Below are positions 25,571 to 37,300 of a stretch of 64,000 bases of DNA, piece by piece (the first letter of the stretch is position 1; every line of letters begins with the position of its first letter). The notes beneath the pieces are model-generated. The model did not search any database, had not been told where the DNA came from, and saw nothing but the letters and a program-made list of their open reading frames with translations. The position numbers and the translations under genes were made by a program. Location of the stretch: positions 3,534,001-3,598,000 of the forward strand of contig NC_045148.1 of assembly GCF_008831285.2 (NCBI RefSeq). The letters run 5' to 3'. The stretch is from Nymphaea colorata. Lineage: Eukaryota; Streptophyta; Magnoliopsida; Nymphaeales; Nymphaeaceae.

Positions 25571-27464
25571 GTGGGTTGGTGCGTGTGTGTGCATATATAT
25601 ATTATATATGGACACTAAATGTTGACCACCGCAAATTCTGACTTTTAATATATATTCTCATCTCATCATTAGGTGTGATTTAGTGTGGCGTGAAGAGGTA
25701 AGGTGAAAGATAGATTTAGAAGTTAGGTTTTAGCATATGGACTACTCTCTTTTTCACAGATATAACCGTAAGTACACTGATGTATATGCATAACGTCCAC
25801 AACTATAATTTTCAAAAAAAGAAAAAAGAGTAAAAATTCTATGTATAGATCATGTTCCATAAGAAGTTGAAGATTAATTGCCATAGCTTTCTTTGTATCG
25901 CAAAATCCGACCTTGTCATCATTTTTTTTTCCTTCTTTTCCTACACATATACATATATATGGTGATACATGAAATTCTTCATTTTACAATTAAACTTGTG
26001 TTTGAAATGTCTTGCTTGCTCTCTGCTTTCCCTCCTTTTTTCTGTTCATTTAAATTCGAATTATGCAACTTTTCTGGGATATTGGTTGTGGTGGACTGCT
26101 TATCCTAGCATGTTTGCTTAACGCAAAAATTTAATATTGTTTCCAAATTCCAACAACTTAACTAGTATGCACTTGCCATTACGCAATCAAGATGTGCATT
26201 GATCAGTTCTTTTTGCTGGTGGCCATTGTAGGTCAAATCCTATTATGGAATCTCTCGGAATCTGCTAGTGAAATTCCGTGACGATACAATTGATGAAACT
26301 TCAATCTTAGCTCAGGTGTTGAGCTCTGAATCTGCAATTAGTTCATCTTTGGATATGTCTATTCGCACGTTACCAGGGGATCATGGGCTTCCTTTACAAC
26401 AAGTGAGTATTTAAATCCTGTTTGAGACAAGCCTTTCTCGTTAATGTCTGATGAGTTGCTGTTTACATATCCAAGGTCCAGCATGTTCACGTCCAACCTT
26501 ATTTGACAGGCATTTTGGACATGATTTAGAGTCTGGAAAAAAGCATTTTCAACTTCAATTGATCCAATATTTCGTGGACATCCTGGAATTCTAATAATAT
26601 GCATGTCTTGTGGAACACTTGATAATAATTTTTTTTTTTTGACAATTTATTATCTGCCTCCTGTTTCTCGTGTGCTGTTTCTATTGAATAGTGAGAAAAT
26701 GATCACCTGAATAAAACTTTGTTCTGTTTAAAGAGCCTAGTCGATTTACATCATACTTTCAAAATGTGAGTTAATTGTCTCATCATTGATTGTGATTCGT
26801 GATTCTTTTTAGCTTGCTGGGTTTGAGCAATCTTCTTCTCAGGTTGTTTCCCTTTTGTGACTCAAACATCACCTATTGTAATAGGGTTGTGCGATGCTCT
26901 ACTTGACATTTAATCATTTCTTCCTTTTCTCGAGTTTTGTCCTTCTCTTTCTTGCTACTTTTTTTTTCATGTTATTTTGTTTGTTTGTGGAAGCACAGTT
27001 GGGGGGGTGGGGGTGCATGCACTTATTTGTGTGTCTCTCTAAGTTTGATGTGTCAAGCACTTCACCACTGTGTTGATACCGAGACTTGTATCATTATCCA
27101 CGTAACGTGGAGCCACATGAGCTGGTGAAGAAATTGCTGAACATGCTAGCTCATCATGGACAAAAATGTCTCACTGATATTGCACCAATGATAGAGGAAT
27201 GACTTTCTTTGGGCTGCATTATTTCTATAGGTTCTGCCAGATATTCCTCCAGCTATGGCTGATGCTGTGAACAGAGGGGGAGAACTGCTGGCAAATCTAA
27301 CAATCGGAACGCCGTGGGAGACTATAGGGAGAGAGGTGGGAAGCACATTGGGTGCAGATTCGAGAGATCTTCGTACCCAAATGACAAAGGATGTAGACCT
27401 TCTTGTGGATGTTATTGCTTCGTGGATGCTGACAAACTCTGGTCTTAAGTTACTGCGTTCCTGA
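16330..27464 (+). CDS. DUF1350 family protein, alpha/beta-hydrolase-like, probably plastid-targeted
   Basis: Ten exons with GT-AG introns: 16330-16568, 16649-16718, 18692-18816, 20990-21098, 21183-21246, 21344-21399, 21686-21793, 22425-22574, 26232-26402 and 27231-27464. Frame is kept throughout, giving 441 aa. The first ~60 residues are rich in Ser/Val/Arg with few acids, like a chloroplast transit peptide. The core has the family blocks KLVVHFIGGIFVGAAPQLSY, VVATPFASGLDHFLIADEVQ, FGIGHSLGSVIHLL, RYAVQRSGNVFMAFNNK, LKQVLPLIDQLPPLY and LAQVLSSESAISSSLDMSIR. GHSLG is a nucleophile elbow (Ser193). D324/D325 and H358 (PGDHGLP) are reasonable partners for a catalytic triad, but this is inference. 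Plant and cyanobacterial members are conserved, and to my knowledge their substrate is not established. Introns 7 and 8 are swollen by small transposons; intron 8 is 3.66 kb. A possible alternative last exon lies at 27689-27743. Confidence 0.93.
17818..18420. repeat. Diverged direct repeat in DUF1350 intron 2
   Basis: The block starting at about 17826 (GCTAGTTCAGTGCTGCACCAA, then A-rich sequence with repeated AAAAGAACAGAAA) recurs from about 18256 (GCTAGTTTAGTGCTGCACCAA, then the same A-rich pattern). Both copies run into AT-rich (TATA)n or (TG)n sequence. The spacing is about 430 bp. The purine-rich tail makes the exact ends uncertain. Confidence 0.5.
19470..19518. repeat. Short perfect tandem repeat in DUF1350 intron 3
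   Basis: The 23-bp unit containing AGATTGGACAAATTACAATGG occurs twice in direct tandem in intron 3 (18817-20989). The rest of this 2.2-kb intron is AT-rich, with nothing recognisable. Confidence 0.6.
21880..22250 (-). mobile_element. Copy B of the GTACGGG-rich, hAT-like element, in DUF1350 intron 7
   Basis: This is a 371-bp element. The left end is CTATGTGACAAAGGTACGTG. The right end, read on the other strand, is CTACGTCACATGGATGCGGG. Flanking 8-mers are ATGCTTAA (21872-21879) and ATGCTGAA (22251-22258), a target duplication with one mismatch. Relative to copy A it lies in the opposite orientation: its GTACCC-rich array and TTTTCAAAATTG block are at the right end. It is non-coding. Confidence 0.75.
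23393..23500 (+). mobile_element. Possible partial copy E of the same element family, in DUF1350 intron 8
   Basis: CTATGTCACACGGTGCGATGCCGATGTG starts here and passes through a GGTGTAGGTGC-type array to GCATTTTCAAAAACC. This is the same order of landmarks as the left end of copy A, but the GTAC units are decayed. No right inverted repeat or target duplication could be found before copy C begins, so this is probably an old, truncated copy. Confidence 0.45.
24164..24607. repeat. Two near-identical 222-bp tandem units inside copy C
   Basis: Unit 1 (24164-24385) begins ACTAGTAAAGTAGGAAAACC and unit 2 (24386-24607) begins ACTGGTAAAGTAGGAAAACC. Both pass through GACTCATGACACCAAGAGAG, two copies of ACAGAAAATAGAACAGG and a GGCGAAGGCAGGGGTGGAGC block, and both end in GAAAAAAGC. 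Differences are few, so the duplication is younger than most sequence around it. Confidence 0.85.
24872..24977. repeat. Foldback (hairpin) with arms of about 40 bp
   Basis: The left arm 24872-24912 starts GGTACGGTCAACGCACCGGA. The right arm 24938-24977, read on the other strand, starts GGTACGGTCAACACACCAGA. The arms pair over about 40 bp with about seven mismatches around a 25-base loop. The GGTACGGTCAAC motif occurs again just after, at 24979-24990. Confidence 0.7.
25063..25112. repeat. (CT)n(AT)n microsatellite
   Basis: A CT run followed by AT repeats sits directly at the right end of transposon copy C, in DUF1350 intron 8. Confidence 0.8.
25516..25567. repeat. (TA)n microsatellite, about 26 units
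   Basis: An uninterrupted TA run in DUF1350 intron 8. The rest of the intron from 25570 to 26231 shows no recognisable feature. Confidence 0.9.
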
Positions 27465-29729
27465 TGGATGGTCAGAAGCAGTCGGATGCAGCATAGCACC
27501 GCCCAACAGAAGGCTGGAGGATCCAAATGGTTAGTGGCATGTCAAGTGAAGCTAAAGAGCAGAGCTGTTTACTGCATCATCACATGTAAAAAAAACCAAT
27601 CTCATTGTCCGTATTTAGATGTGCATCTGATAGGGATGATTTGTGATCCATGACTCAACGTACCAAATATTTTTCCTTTTCATTGCAGAGATGTTGAGGC
27701 TATGGCCTACTTACTGGATGCTTGGAAGTTGGAATGGAGCTGATGATTACTACTCAGATGATATGAGGCTATTAGGAGATGCTTGTAGAAACTGCAGTTC
27801 TGGACAAAGTACCGTTCACTTTAACGTTCTCTTTTCTGTGAGTGGAGTTGAAAAATCATGCCTTTGTCACTAGCTCCTGGAATTGGTCGCCATATAAATG
27901 GTTATTTCGTCCGTGGATGCCTCTGTTAAGCACCAACTGAGCTAGATGAAAGCATACTCGTATATGGAACAGGTTACATGGATACCACGTGACCCACATT
28001 ATGGCGCTCCCCTGCATACCATGTGTATTGCGTTGAAAAGACATAGATGGGGAATTGTGGAACCTGCAAAAACGCAATTTAGCCCTTCTACGTAAGTTTT
28101 CGAGGGAAGACGTAAAGATTAGGCAATAAAGAAAAACTAATTAATAACTTTTGTATTATGTATATAAAAAATTCATGCCTTTACATAGTTCATTGTAACG
28201 ATCCACTGATTAATTTAGCATGTCAAGTCGACCATTAAGTTAGTAAAAAAAAACAAGTTTTCCCTCTGGAAAGGAACATGAGAATGATATCTGATTTTGC
28301 AAATATACCCAAGTATTTTCTTCCCAATTATAGTTAAATACAGTCAACGTTATGTGGTGTAGACGTGGACACTGACATGGGAGGTTGTACCTTCGGGCCA
28401 CATGAAACAACACGTTAGGCTATGGAAATGATGAAAGTGCCCTGAAAGATTAAAGGACACCCGTCTCCAGTAAATTATCGAAGCATTACATTTTCTTTTT
28501 CTAAAATAGAAAAGTTAAGTGTGTGAGTGATTATCGCCAAATATGTAGGCGTGTTCTTTATTATTATCCTTTCTTTTTCTATTTGCACAAAAAGTTTTGC
28601 AAAAGGTGGTCCTTATTTCATCTCTCTTCCCCTAAAATCAATTTTCATTTTAACTAATGCACCTGTCAATGAAAAGACATAGATGCCCTTCAGCCACATT
28701 AATGTCCTCCATCGAATATTTTAGTTCTCTCCTGCCTAAGTGTGTTTTCATTTGAATTGGTGTGACCATCTATACAAAGATGTAAATGCCCTTGAATAAG
28801 AGGATGTCACCATGAAACAAGTATAACCCTTTCAAAACCCTTACATGACCGTGACGTGCTCAAGAACCTCATTAGCACACGTTTCAAGTTTTCAATAAAG
28901 TCAAATCATCAATGGGAATACTTTAACGATATGCTGGTGGACATGGTTTCGGTGTTGATTCCTGCCACCTCTGCTGCTTGGGTGTGTTGTCCATTTCCAG
29001 GGTGCATCCTAGCCATTCATAGTGATGTGGTTTGTACCCATCAACCTTAGGATCTTAGATTGAGCCCATCTTTTACCATTACAGCAACATATCCTTCTTC
29101 ACTTTTGCCCCTAAAATTTTGTGTTTGTCACACACACAGAGAGAGAGAGAGAGAGAGCTCTTCGGTACCTCATATATGCTTGTGAGCAATAGATAGTCCA
29201 TGCCCCAGCTGTGCATGCATTCCGACAATCGCAAGGTGCAGTAGACAACCACCAATCAAAAGACTGCATATAAAAAGTGGGGGACAGAAAAGCTAAACAT
29301 CCTCTTTCTCATATGAAGGAATTTAGTGAATCTTATGATGATGTAATCATTATTGAGATTTTGTGGACTGCATGCTATGATTGGATGGAATGAAGTGAGA
29401 ACTAGGAAGAATATAATGTTATATGAAGATGGATATCAAATATATATGTATGTTCCAAATGAGTACATTTATGCATGACTATTTAGTAAGGTTAATAGGT
29501 AACGTGAATATATTATTAGACTAATTGTACTGAAAAATTAAGGTAAGCCATGTTGTATCCCCAACTACAGATGAGGGTCACTAAGCATCAGACCGAAATA
29601 CACCATGTTAATATGTTATAGACTTATAGTGTAATTGAAGTATTATACTCAGTTTTTGTCCATATGCTCCTAATGTGAGACTCTTCACATGTTCCTATGA
29701 AAAAGGATGATGTTGAATACAAGAAAAAA
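27465..29729. other. 3' flank of the DUF1350 gene and spacer
   Basis: The 3' untranslated region starts after the stop at 27464. An acceptor-like CATTGCAG at 27681-27688 suggests a spliced 3' end or an alternative last exon. The remainder is AT-rich, with a short (GA)n run at about 29139-29157. No conserved protein motif is visible in any frame. Confidence 0.45.
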
Positions 29730-30184
29730 TGTAACAACCCCACCCACTTTTAGGTTCGGGCCCTGGTTCAGCGAATTCCAACCCCCGCCCCCTAGTAGTT
29801 TCGTCTCCAACCCCAAAAGGCTAAGATCAGGACAACCATCTATTTAATAACTCCGTTTACAAACCCTTGAAGATCCTTCACAATCTTCAATACGGGACTA
29901 AACCTTTGGGGGTATTACAATCCACCCCTCTTAAGGCATGCATCCGCGCGTGTGGGACCCACTTTAACTTATGTTGAACCGTCTTTGATACCACTATAAC
30001 AACCCGACCCACTTCTAAGCTCGGGCCCCTGGTTCGGTGGATCCCCACCCGCCCCCCTAGTAGTTTCGGCTCCAAACCCAAAAAGGCTAGGACCAAGACA
30101 ACCATCTATTTAATAACCCTGTTTGCAAACCCTTGAAGATCTCTCACAACCTTCAATACAGGACTAAACCTTTGGGGTGTTACA
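29730..30184. mobile_element. TRIM-like miniature LTR element, 455 bp
   Basis: Two direct repeats of 190 bp (29730-29919 and 29995-30184) flank an internal stretch of only 75 bp. Copy 1 starts TGTAACAACCCCACCCACTT and ends GGGGGTATTACA. Copy 2 starts TATAACAACCCGACCCACTT and ends GGGGTGTTACA. AAAAA lies on both sides (29725-29729 and 30185-30189), a possible 5-bp target duplication, though weak because of its composition. It has no coding capacity. The sequence after copy 1 does not match the common initiator-Met primer site. The layout fits terminal-repeat retrotransposons in miniature, but a duplicated solo LTR is an alternative. Confidence 0.6.
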
Positions 30185-30189
30185 AAAAA

Positions 30190-33100
30190 CATCAAGTCTT
30201 TAATCTGAGATTCTGAATGTATTTGCAAAATGCACTTACAATAGGAAAAATACATTCACGGAAAAAGATAGCAAGCCATAGGCTAGGCAGATATTCTTAT
30301 GAAGTCTTAATGAAGATAATCTATTGAAGCATAAGAAAATAACGACAACCATGGTACATATCTGAAGAGAGCAAACCTTTTGAAGAATAGCGTCAATTTA
30401 AGAATGAAAATGACAAAACAACTGAAGTCTTCCATAAGGACAGACAGCTAAGCTCTTATAAGGAAGCCAAATGCATATACTAACCAAAGCCAGATTATGT
30501 GGATGCAAGCCTCAATTGTTAATCTAGAAGGTAACAGCTGTAGCAACAATTGAGATCAGAGCATAAATCCAACAATCACATAAAACGAGTGCAAAATTCT
30601 GCCAGTGACAGTACCTAACGTTCACGTCCAAATTGCAAAATTCTGCCAATTAGGGTCTGGTGCAAGCTTTATCTATGAGCTTAAGTGCAAGTGTGTGTTT
30701 CATATTTCATCTTGACAAGTCTTTTTTCATAAATTCTAGCTGCATGGACATGGTTCATTTGGTATAGTTAATCTCTAAAACACCAGTGTCAAAAATGCCA
30801 AGCAGTTAGGCTTCATCAACCGGGCTTCTTTAGACATGTTCACAATTGATTATAGGAGATTATCCTGCTCATGTTCAACTCTACAGGTTCTACACCTTTA
30901 ATGCCAGAAAGCAAATGTTAAATAACATTGCAACGCACGTAAAATTGAAGAAAAACTATAAAAACAACAATTAAATAAATAATATGGACTTAAGGCTTAT
31001 AAGAAATTCAACAAAATGAATGCAGAAATATAGAAGGCTTGCACTGTGTGAACTTGATAATCCAATGAAGCATGACAAGCACAGGCAATTGACATAATTG
31101 AAAATATAAGAATTCTCATAAATGGCATAGTATGGCCATCATGTCACACCAAATTAGATCAACTATTGAGTTACAGAACAAAACCTAAAGAAACAAGTAC
31201 CTAACATGGTACTCCTTAATCCAAACCATACATCTCTCTGCTGGGAAATTCTTTGTCTATAATGTCTTTAGTAGCAAATATAGTAATACAGACTCTTTCT
31301 TTTTTTTTTTTCATTAAGAATACAAACCCCCACCTTCTTTCCTTGTAGCTGGCGCATATTTCTTATTAACTAAAACATGTGCTAGAAATTAAACCACCCT
31401 ACAACAACTGGCAAATATGCTGCTTCAAGTTAAAGAGAATAATTCGATCAAATTACAGATTTGCAGAAGAATTCCAAGGTCATTCAAGCACTGACAAAGA
31501 ACATTTGAATGGAAATGACAAGTGAAGACACATTTTAGTTACCTTCACCAACAAAGTGTTTTTCCTGATTTTGATTTCACAATGACTCCCATAGGTTTAC
31601 GCATACCGATGTTCTTGATGGCTCCACCACTTGCAGCAACCTAACTACACATGCAAAAGAAGCGACTAGAATTATGGTTAAATACATAAGAAAATCATCT
31701 AATTGAAGGCCAAAAATTGCCCTGGATGTTGGTCTCCACATTAGCAACCTATGTGGCAGGCGATAGAACATATTGTTCTCCCACATTAACAGAGTGGTGT
31801 AAGAAGTTGGATTTCTATCCATTGTGCATGCCTAATTTTTAACCGCATGTGGAATTTGTGTTTTTATTGGGTTTATTGTACAAGTTTCAACATTAATTAT
31901 ATTTACAATATTCAGTAAATGGTTAGGCACAACCATTGAAGTGGTTAAAAGCAACTCCAATGTAGAAGGGGAAATCACTAGTGGAATAATCATTTTATAC
32001 CTTGACAAGTTTGGTGTTTAAATCTCAGCAAGATTCTTCCTTTTGCTCCGTCAATCATTGTTAACAAAAGGTATTCCTAGATTGATGACATCGTTCATTT
32101 AAATCATCCTTTCACTATGCAGAGCCATACCAAACAATAGGAACTTGGGATAACTATGACTACTGTCTGGTCTTTACATTAAAGGCAATTAGACATTAAA
32201 AAATAAGGAATAAAAAAAAATCAATCATCATGGGAAATAATTTCTTGAAATGAACAGCTTCGCATGTTCTTCCGAGATAATTTTGCAATTTTTCCTTGCT
32301 ACTTGAAACAAACAGGTCTTGTATTTCATTCTCACTCCTTGAAGATCAACATTTAACAACGAATAACAACATTTGAAGTCAATTAGTTTCTAAAGTTTGG
32401 ACAATTTTTCGTTTTGAAGCAACGCTTGCTTTCCCTCCTTGTATGATGTACGAAAAGGCTTTTTGCACGGTTTGTTCTTGAAAGAATTGTTAGGCAAAAC
32501 AAAAGATGAAAATTAATCTTCATTTCTTAATATTTCATTTGATATAAATCAATATCTGTCTTATAATTTTCCTTCTTTGTATGATACATTGATACTTTCT
32601 TTGGAAGGTTAATATCTTAGGATGACACACTGAAGCAAATTGTGAGGAATGATCTACTGGTCGTGAAACATGCCCTTTTCTTCTTGTTTAGTGTTGTACG
32701 TGCATCAATGGAAATGGTTCGCCAAGTAATCAGGTAGCTTACGTTTATCAAATTGATGCCCCTGTTGAGGGTTTGTTAGGGGCAGAGCCAAAAAATTTTG
32801 GCTAAGGGGCACCAAGTACAAAATTTTAAATTTTAAGGGGCCAACATACAAGTGAAAAAGATTACTCAAAAAATATTATTACAAAATTTAAAAAAATTGG
32901 GTTCTGTGTGGCCAACTGCCCACACTTGTCTCACACCTCCCTCTGCCCTTGGTTTTCGCAAAACTAACCATAGGGAAAAATTTTCATGTCAAAAAAAGGA
33001 ATATTTAAATACAAAATCAGTGAAAGCACGAAGTGGTAGAAGCTTCTTTCCTATCAAATCCATGTTAGATTTCCCTGTAATTAAGGAAATATTTTTTCAT

Positions 33101-34167
33101 GGGTGTTTATTTCATTAGAAATGCTTTCTCATGGGCACATACAGGCCCTTTTTTATGCCCTCAAGTCCAAAGCAACGTCCAACTCCAATATGGTTCTTGT
33201 TGGCGTGTTTGGAATAATCAATTCGACATATTATCTACTAAACCAAGCGCAAGCATTCTGCAAAATGTTACCATGATTCTATATCATCATCCATTCAAGA
33301 AAGTGTAACTGCCATATGATAAAACAATGACACTTTATGTTGAATATCTTCAAATCAATTCATTATTTTATAGAAAACAATCCAACTAAATTTCTGAAAA
33401 AAATAAAAAAGAAACAAGAAGTCGGTTCACTCTTATTCTTAGAACAAATTTTGGAAGACATTAACAAGTATTCTATTGAGTATTTGGGTCGTGACTTGCT
33501 TTACCAACACAACCGCCAAAGGTTCTTCCAGGGTCCATCACACATTTTTATTTTTCACTAAAACCAAATCTAACTCCACATGAGATACTTAATTGTCGTT
33601 CTAAACACCAAACAAAGATTTACTAATTAACATTAAACAACTCGACTTTTCCATACTACAATCCATTAGATAAAAATGAAATTGGACAATATTGATCCAG
33701 ATATATCTGAACCAATTATATAGGATCTTCTTTTTAATCGATATCCAACTTCAAACTCATCCACTGTTTAAATTAATCTTTTTGAAACTTGACATGTTCT
33801 CGTTATTTCTCTACAACCTAGGTGCTTTTTAATAAAATAATGATTTCTGCTTCCTTTGGTCACCACGATACACCCTATCATTGAGAAAATTGATAGGCTA
33901 CCTGTTGGCGAAACCTTTAAAGATCCGTTCCTTCTTTATCTGAGACACATCCGGCATTCGACTTATGACAAAGAGCACCCAAATGTGGAAATTACAGTCG
34001 TCACATCCCTTTGGCTTAGTAAAGTTCAAAAAATGCAACTGTTGATGAGCAGAACCCTTGTGAGCTTAAGCAAAAGAATCTTAGAAAACATAAATGACAA
34101 ATGCTAGCCCCCACCCCACAACCCCCCGGTCTCTCTGTCTCTCTTTCTCCTCTCTCTCCATACACAA

Positions 34168-34228
<61 letters not shown>

Positions 34229-34360
34229 TTTTTTTCTTTTGCTTGGGAAAAATAAGAACTTACAGCTGGGAAGTCATTTTTTTATGGAAAAGAATTAAGA
34301 GCTTACAAATACATCTTACTGCGTTGAACCTAAAATTAATAAGAATTAATAAGAATGAAA
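30190..34360. other. AT-rich spacer between the TRIM-like element and PSY
   Basis: No gene is supported. Short open frames here (for example 33856-34107) have no recognisable domain. A GGGGCAGAGCCAAAAAATTTT string at about 32779 resembles the edge of a dispersed plant repeat and recurs inverted near 54697-54735. A (GA)n microsatellite at 34173-34226 lies just beyond the PSY stop codon, possibly in its 3' untranslated region. Confidence 0.4.
34173..34226. repeat. (GA)n microsatellite, about 27 units, downstream of PSY
   Basis: An uninterrupted GA run about 135 bp past the PSY stop codon (the gene is on the minus strand). It could lie in the transcribed 3' end. Confidence 0.9.
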
Positions 34361-37300
34361 TCATGTTCTTAATATGCCCGGAGCTTTAGCAGGTCCAACC
34401 AAAGATCTAGCATAGGCAATGGGCAGTGATAAGAACTTTTTAGCCTTGCTCACGTACGCTCTTTTTGTGAAGTTATTGTAGTCGTTGGCTTCAATAGAGT
34501 CTAAAATTTGCCTGTACAATACTAATGATGCCCAGACCTGAAAAGAAAAAAAAAAAAAAGGAAAGGGAAGAAAGCCGAAGACAAAAAGATCAAAGCAATG
34601 GTAAACAGCAGCAAAAGTGCAGCTTAAAAAGAAATATGAATCAATAATCATAAGCAGGAGTTGTAAGAACTGACCGGCCATCGACTAGCAGGGTTTAGCT
34701 CTGTAACTCCCTTTTCTGCTTCATCAAAGAATAATCTTGCTCTTTTAATCTGATCCTTCATAAAATTTCTCCATTTGTCTGTTACTTTTCCAGCAAAGAT
34801 GTCATCATCAGACAACCCAGCACATGCAAGCTCATCTTGCGGAAGGTATATTCTTCCTCTTCTAGCACTGGAAGGAAACACCATATTCACAATTTGTTAT
34901 ATGCTTATAACTGCGGAAGAAGAGAGAAAGAGAGAGAGAGAGCATTTATCCACAGAATGCCCGTGAGATCACATAATGCGGTGGCAAAACTAATTGTCTT
35001 GAATTGCTTAACAATACAATACTATTTACTAGAAAGTATCCATGTAAAACACTTACTCTTCTCCAACATCTCGGAGTATGTTGGTGAGTTGGTTTGCGAT
35101 CCCAAGTGCTAGTGCAGCATTGTAGACAGACTCAGTTGTGGCCTTGGAATCTGGTGCAATCCCCATTACTGGGACGCTCATGAGGCCAACTGTTCCAGCC
35201 ACATAATAGCAATAGAGATACAGTTCATCAAAATTCATGTATCTTGATTTGCTCAAATCCATTCTCATCCCTTCAATCATATCTTTGAATGGCTGCATAA
35301 AAACCAAATTTTTAGAACAACCTACTCAATACACAGCTCAACAAGCATCTAAAAATAAAGGTTTTATAATAGAAACGTGAAAATTTTCACCTATAGTTCA
35401 GTCTCTAATGCAGCTTCAGGACTATGCCTCATACCAGAATCACAAAAAACTTTGTGGACCATTAACCAGTAACCCCACAATATATATTTATTATGTTATC
35501 ACTCCCATTTCTTATATTCATTTCATGAACCAATCTGTGGTTCCCAGATGGCAAACCTAGTAATCATTATATTTACAAAGCCTGAAGGAGGAAATTACAA
35601 GTTTGACTATAAACATTAAACAATATACATTTCTAAGGGTATTCCACAATGTAAAAATTAAAAATTAGGTAATATAGAGACAAAGATGAACTAGAAATGT
35701 AAATTTTCCTTTCTTTTCAATGACAAGATTGAGGACTTAAATCCTGCCTGCCGCTGCTTAAAAAGAAAAAGAAACTTGCAAGTGACATTATTCACTCATA
35801 TGGATATAATTTATTGGTTTGTTTCCAATACAAGAGGCATAACAAGAAGAGATTGAAAAGTTAAATATACTGAACATGAAATATGGTGGCTTTACATAAT
35901 CCTAACTCTAAAGAACTTTATGTTGCATAATCCTTAAAGTGATTACGCTATTAATGATTAAACAGAAAATAGTGTAACTTCTATGAGGATCAAGATAATG
36001 AAATATCATACGAAACAAAGGTTATTAGCTACATAATGACTATAGTAGTTTGTCTACCTGGATATCCACCGGGAATTTCAAGACTGTATCTGCTAAAGCA
36101 GCGTCATACATGTCATATGGACGACCCATAAACAGATCATTTAGCCTTCTCTCCCATCTATCGAGAGCAGTAGGTGTTATATGCGAAGCATTTGGTCCAT
36201 CCACCAGTTCATCAGTTCTCCTGCACCACACTATGCATTATAAAATAGTTAGAATCAAAATGTTGATGGAAAGCAACAACAAATGTTAGATGTCTACAAG
36301 ATAGTACTAGCATAAAGGAAAGGCCATCCAGTGCTTTTTCATACAATGAAAAGGAATTAGTTGGGAGAAAAGAAAAAAAAAACTTGCCATTATATGGATA
36401 TATAAGCTTTATAACATTCATGAGTTGAACACAATAATGACACTAAGACCAACCATAATTGGCTTACATGTCTATGTTTGTCCAATTTAGCTTTGATTCA
36501 CTAAGTTAACTCTCTTCACCTAGCTCTCTCTAAATCATCCTTGAATTTGATGCCTATACACAATTCACCTTTGTGTGCACTGTGAGGAGGCTAGCATATG
36601 TTTCCATCAGCAAGACATAAACAAACAACGGCTATCCCCAGACATACTGAAGTTGATCACTTACTGAATGTCCTGAAACATAACTGCAGAGGAAATTACT
36701 GTTACAGCATTTCTCAGAATGCTAGGAAATTTGAAAAACCACTACACCAGTTCTTGGAGGGCAGCAAAATCATGTTTCAAAGAACACTTACAGTCTGGAT
36801 GATATCACCATGAGTAAAAAAGGACACATAAGGTAAAGAATGACATTTTTTGAAGATCATAATTTAGCAAAACTTTCAGCAAGATATGAACCTGACATTG
36901 CAAAAGGGCCAGGAGAAAATGAATAGTTCCCTCATGTTCTACTCCCATAGCATAGATTCTAGTAGAAGGGCATATCTCTATAGTACTGTGTTATTTTATT
37001 TATTTTGAGCAGAACTTATGATTGCGTTCTATTGATGCATTCTGTAAAATCAAATTTAGTTAGCTTGGCTGCAACAAGTTTTGACTACTGCTGTGCAGTC
37101 AAGTAAGGTAATGGTCAACTAAAGCCAAACATGAAATCTTAACAAAAGTACAGAAGTTTCCAAGTAGTGCTTTTCAGTTTTCAGACTGAACGTTGGTGGG
37201 AAACTTCAAGATAGGAACAAATGGAAACAAATAAATATTTTGTGCTATATGCTAATAGTTTGACTTGTGCATTTGTTAGTCAATGCTTTATATGGTCATG

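Noticed and set aside
33856-34107. An 83-codon frame between the TRIM-like element and PSY
   Set aside because: No domain, no codon-level sign of selection that I can judge by eye, and no partner exon.
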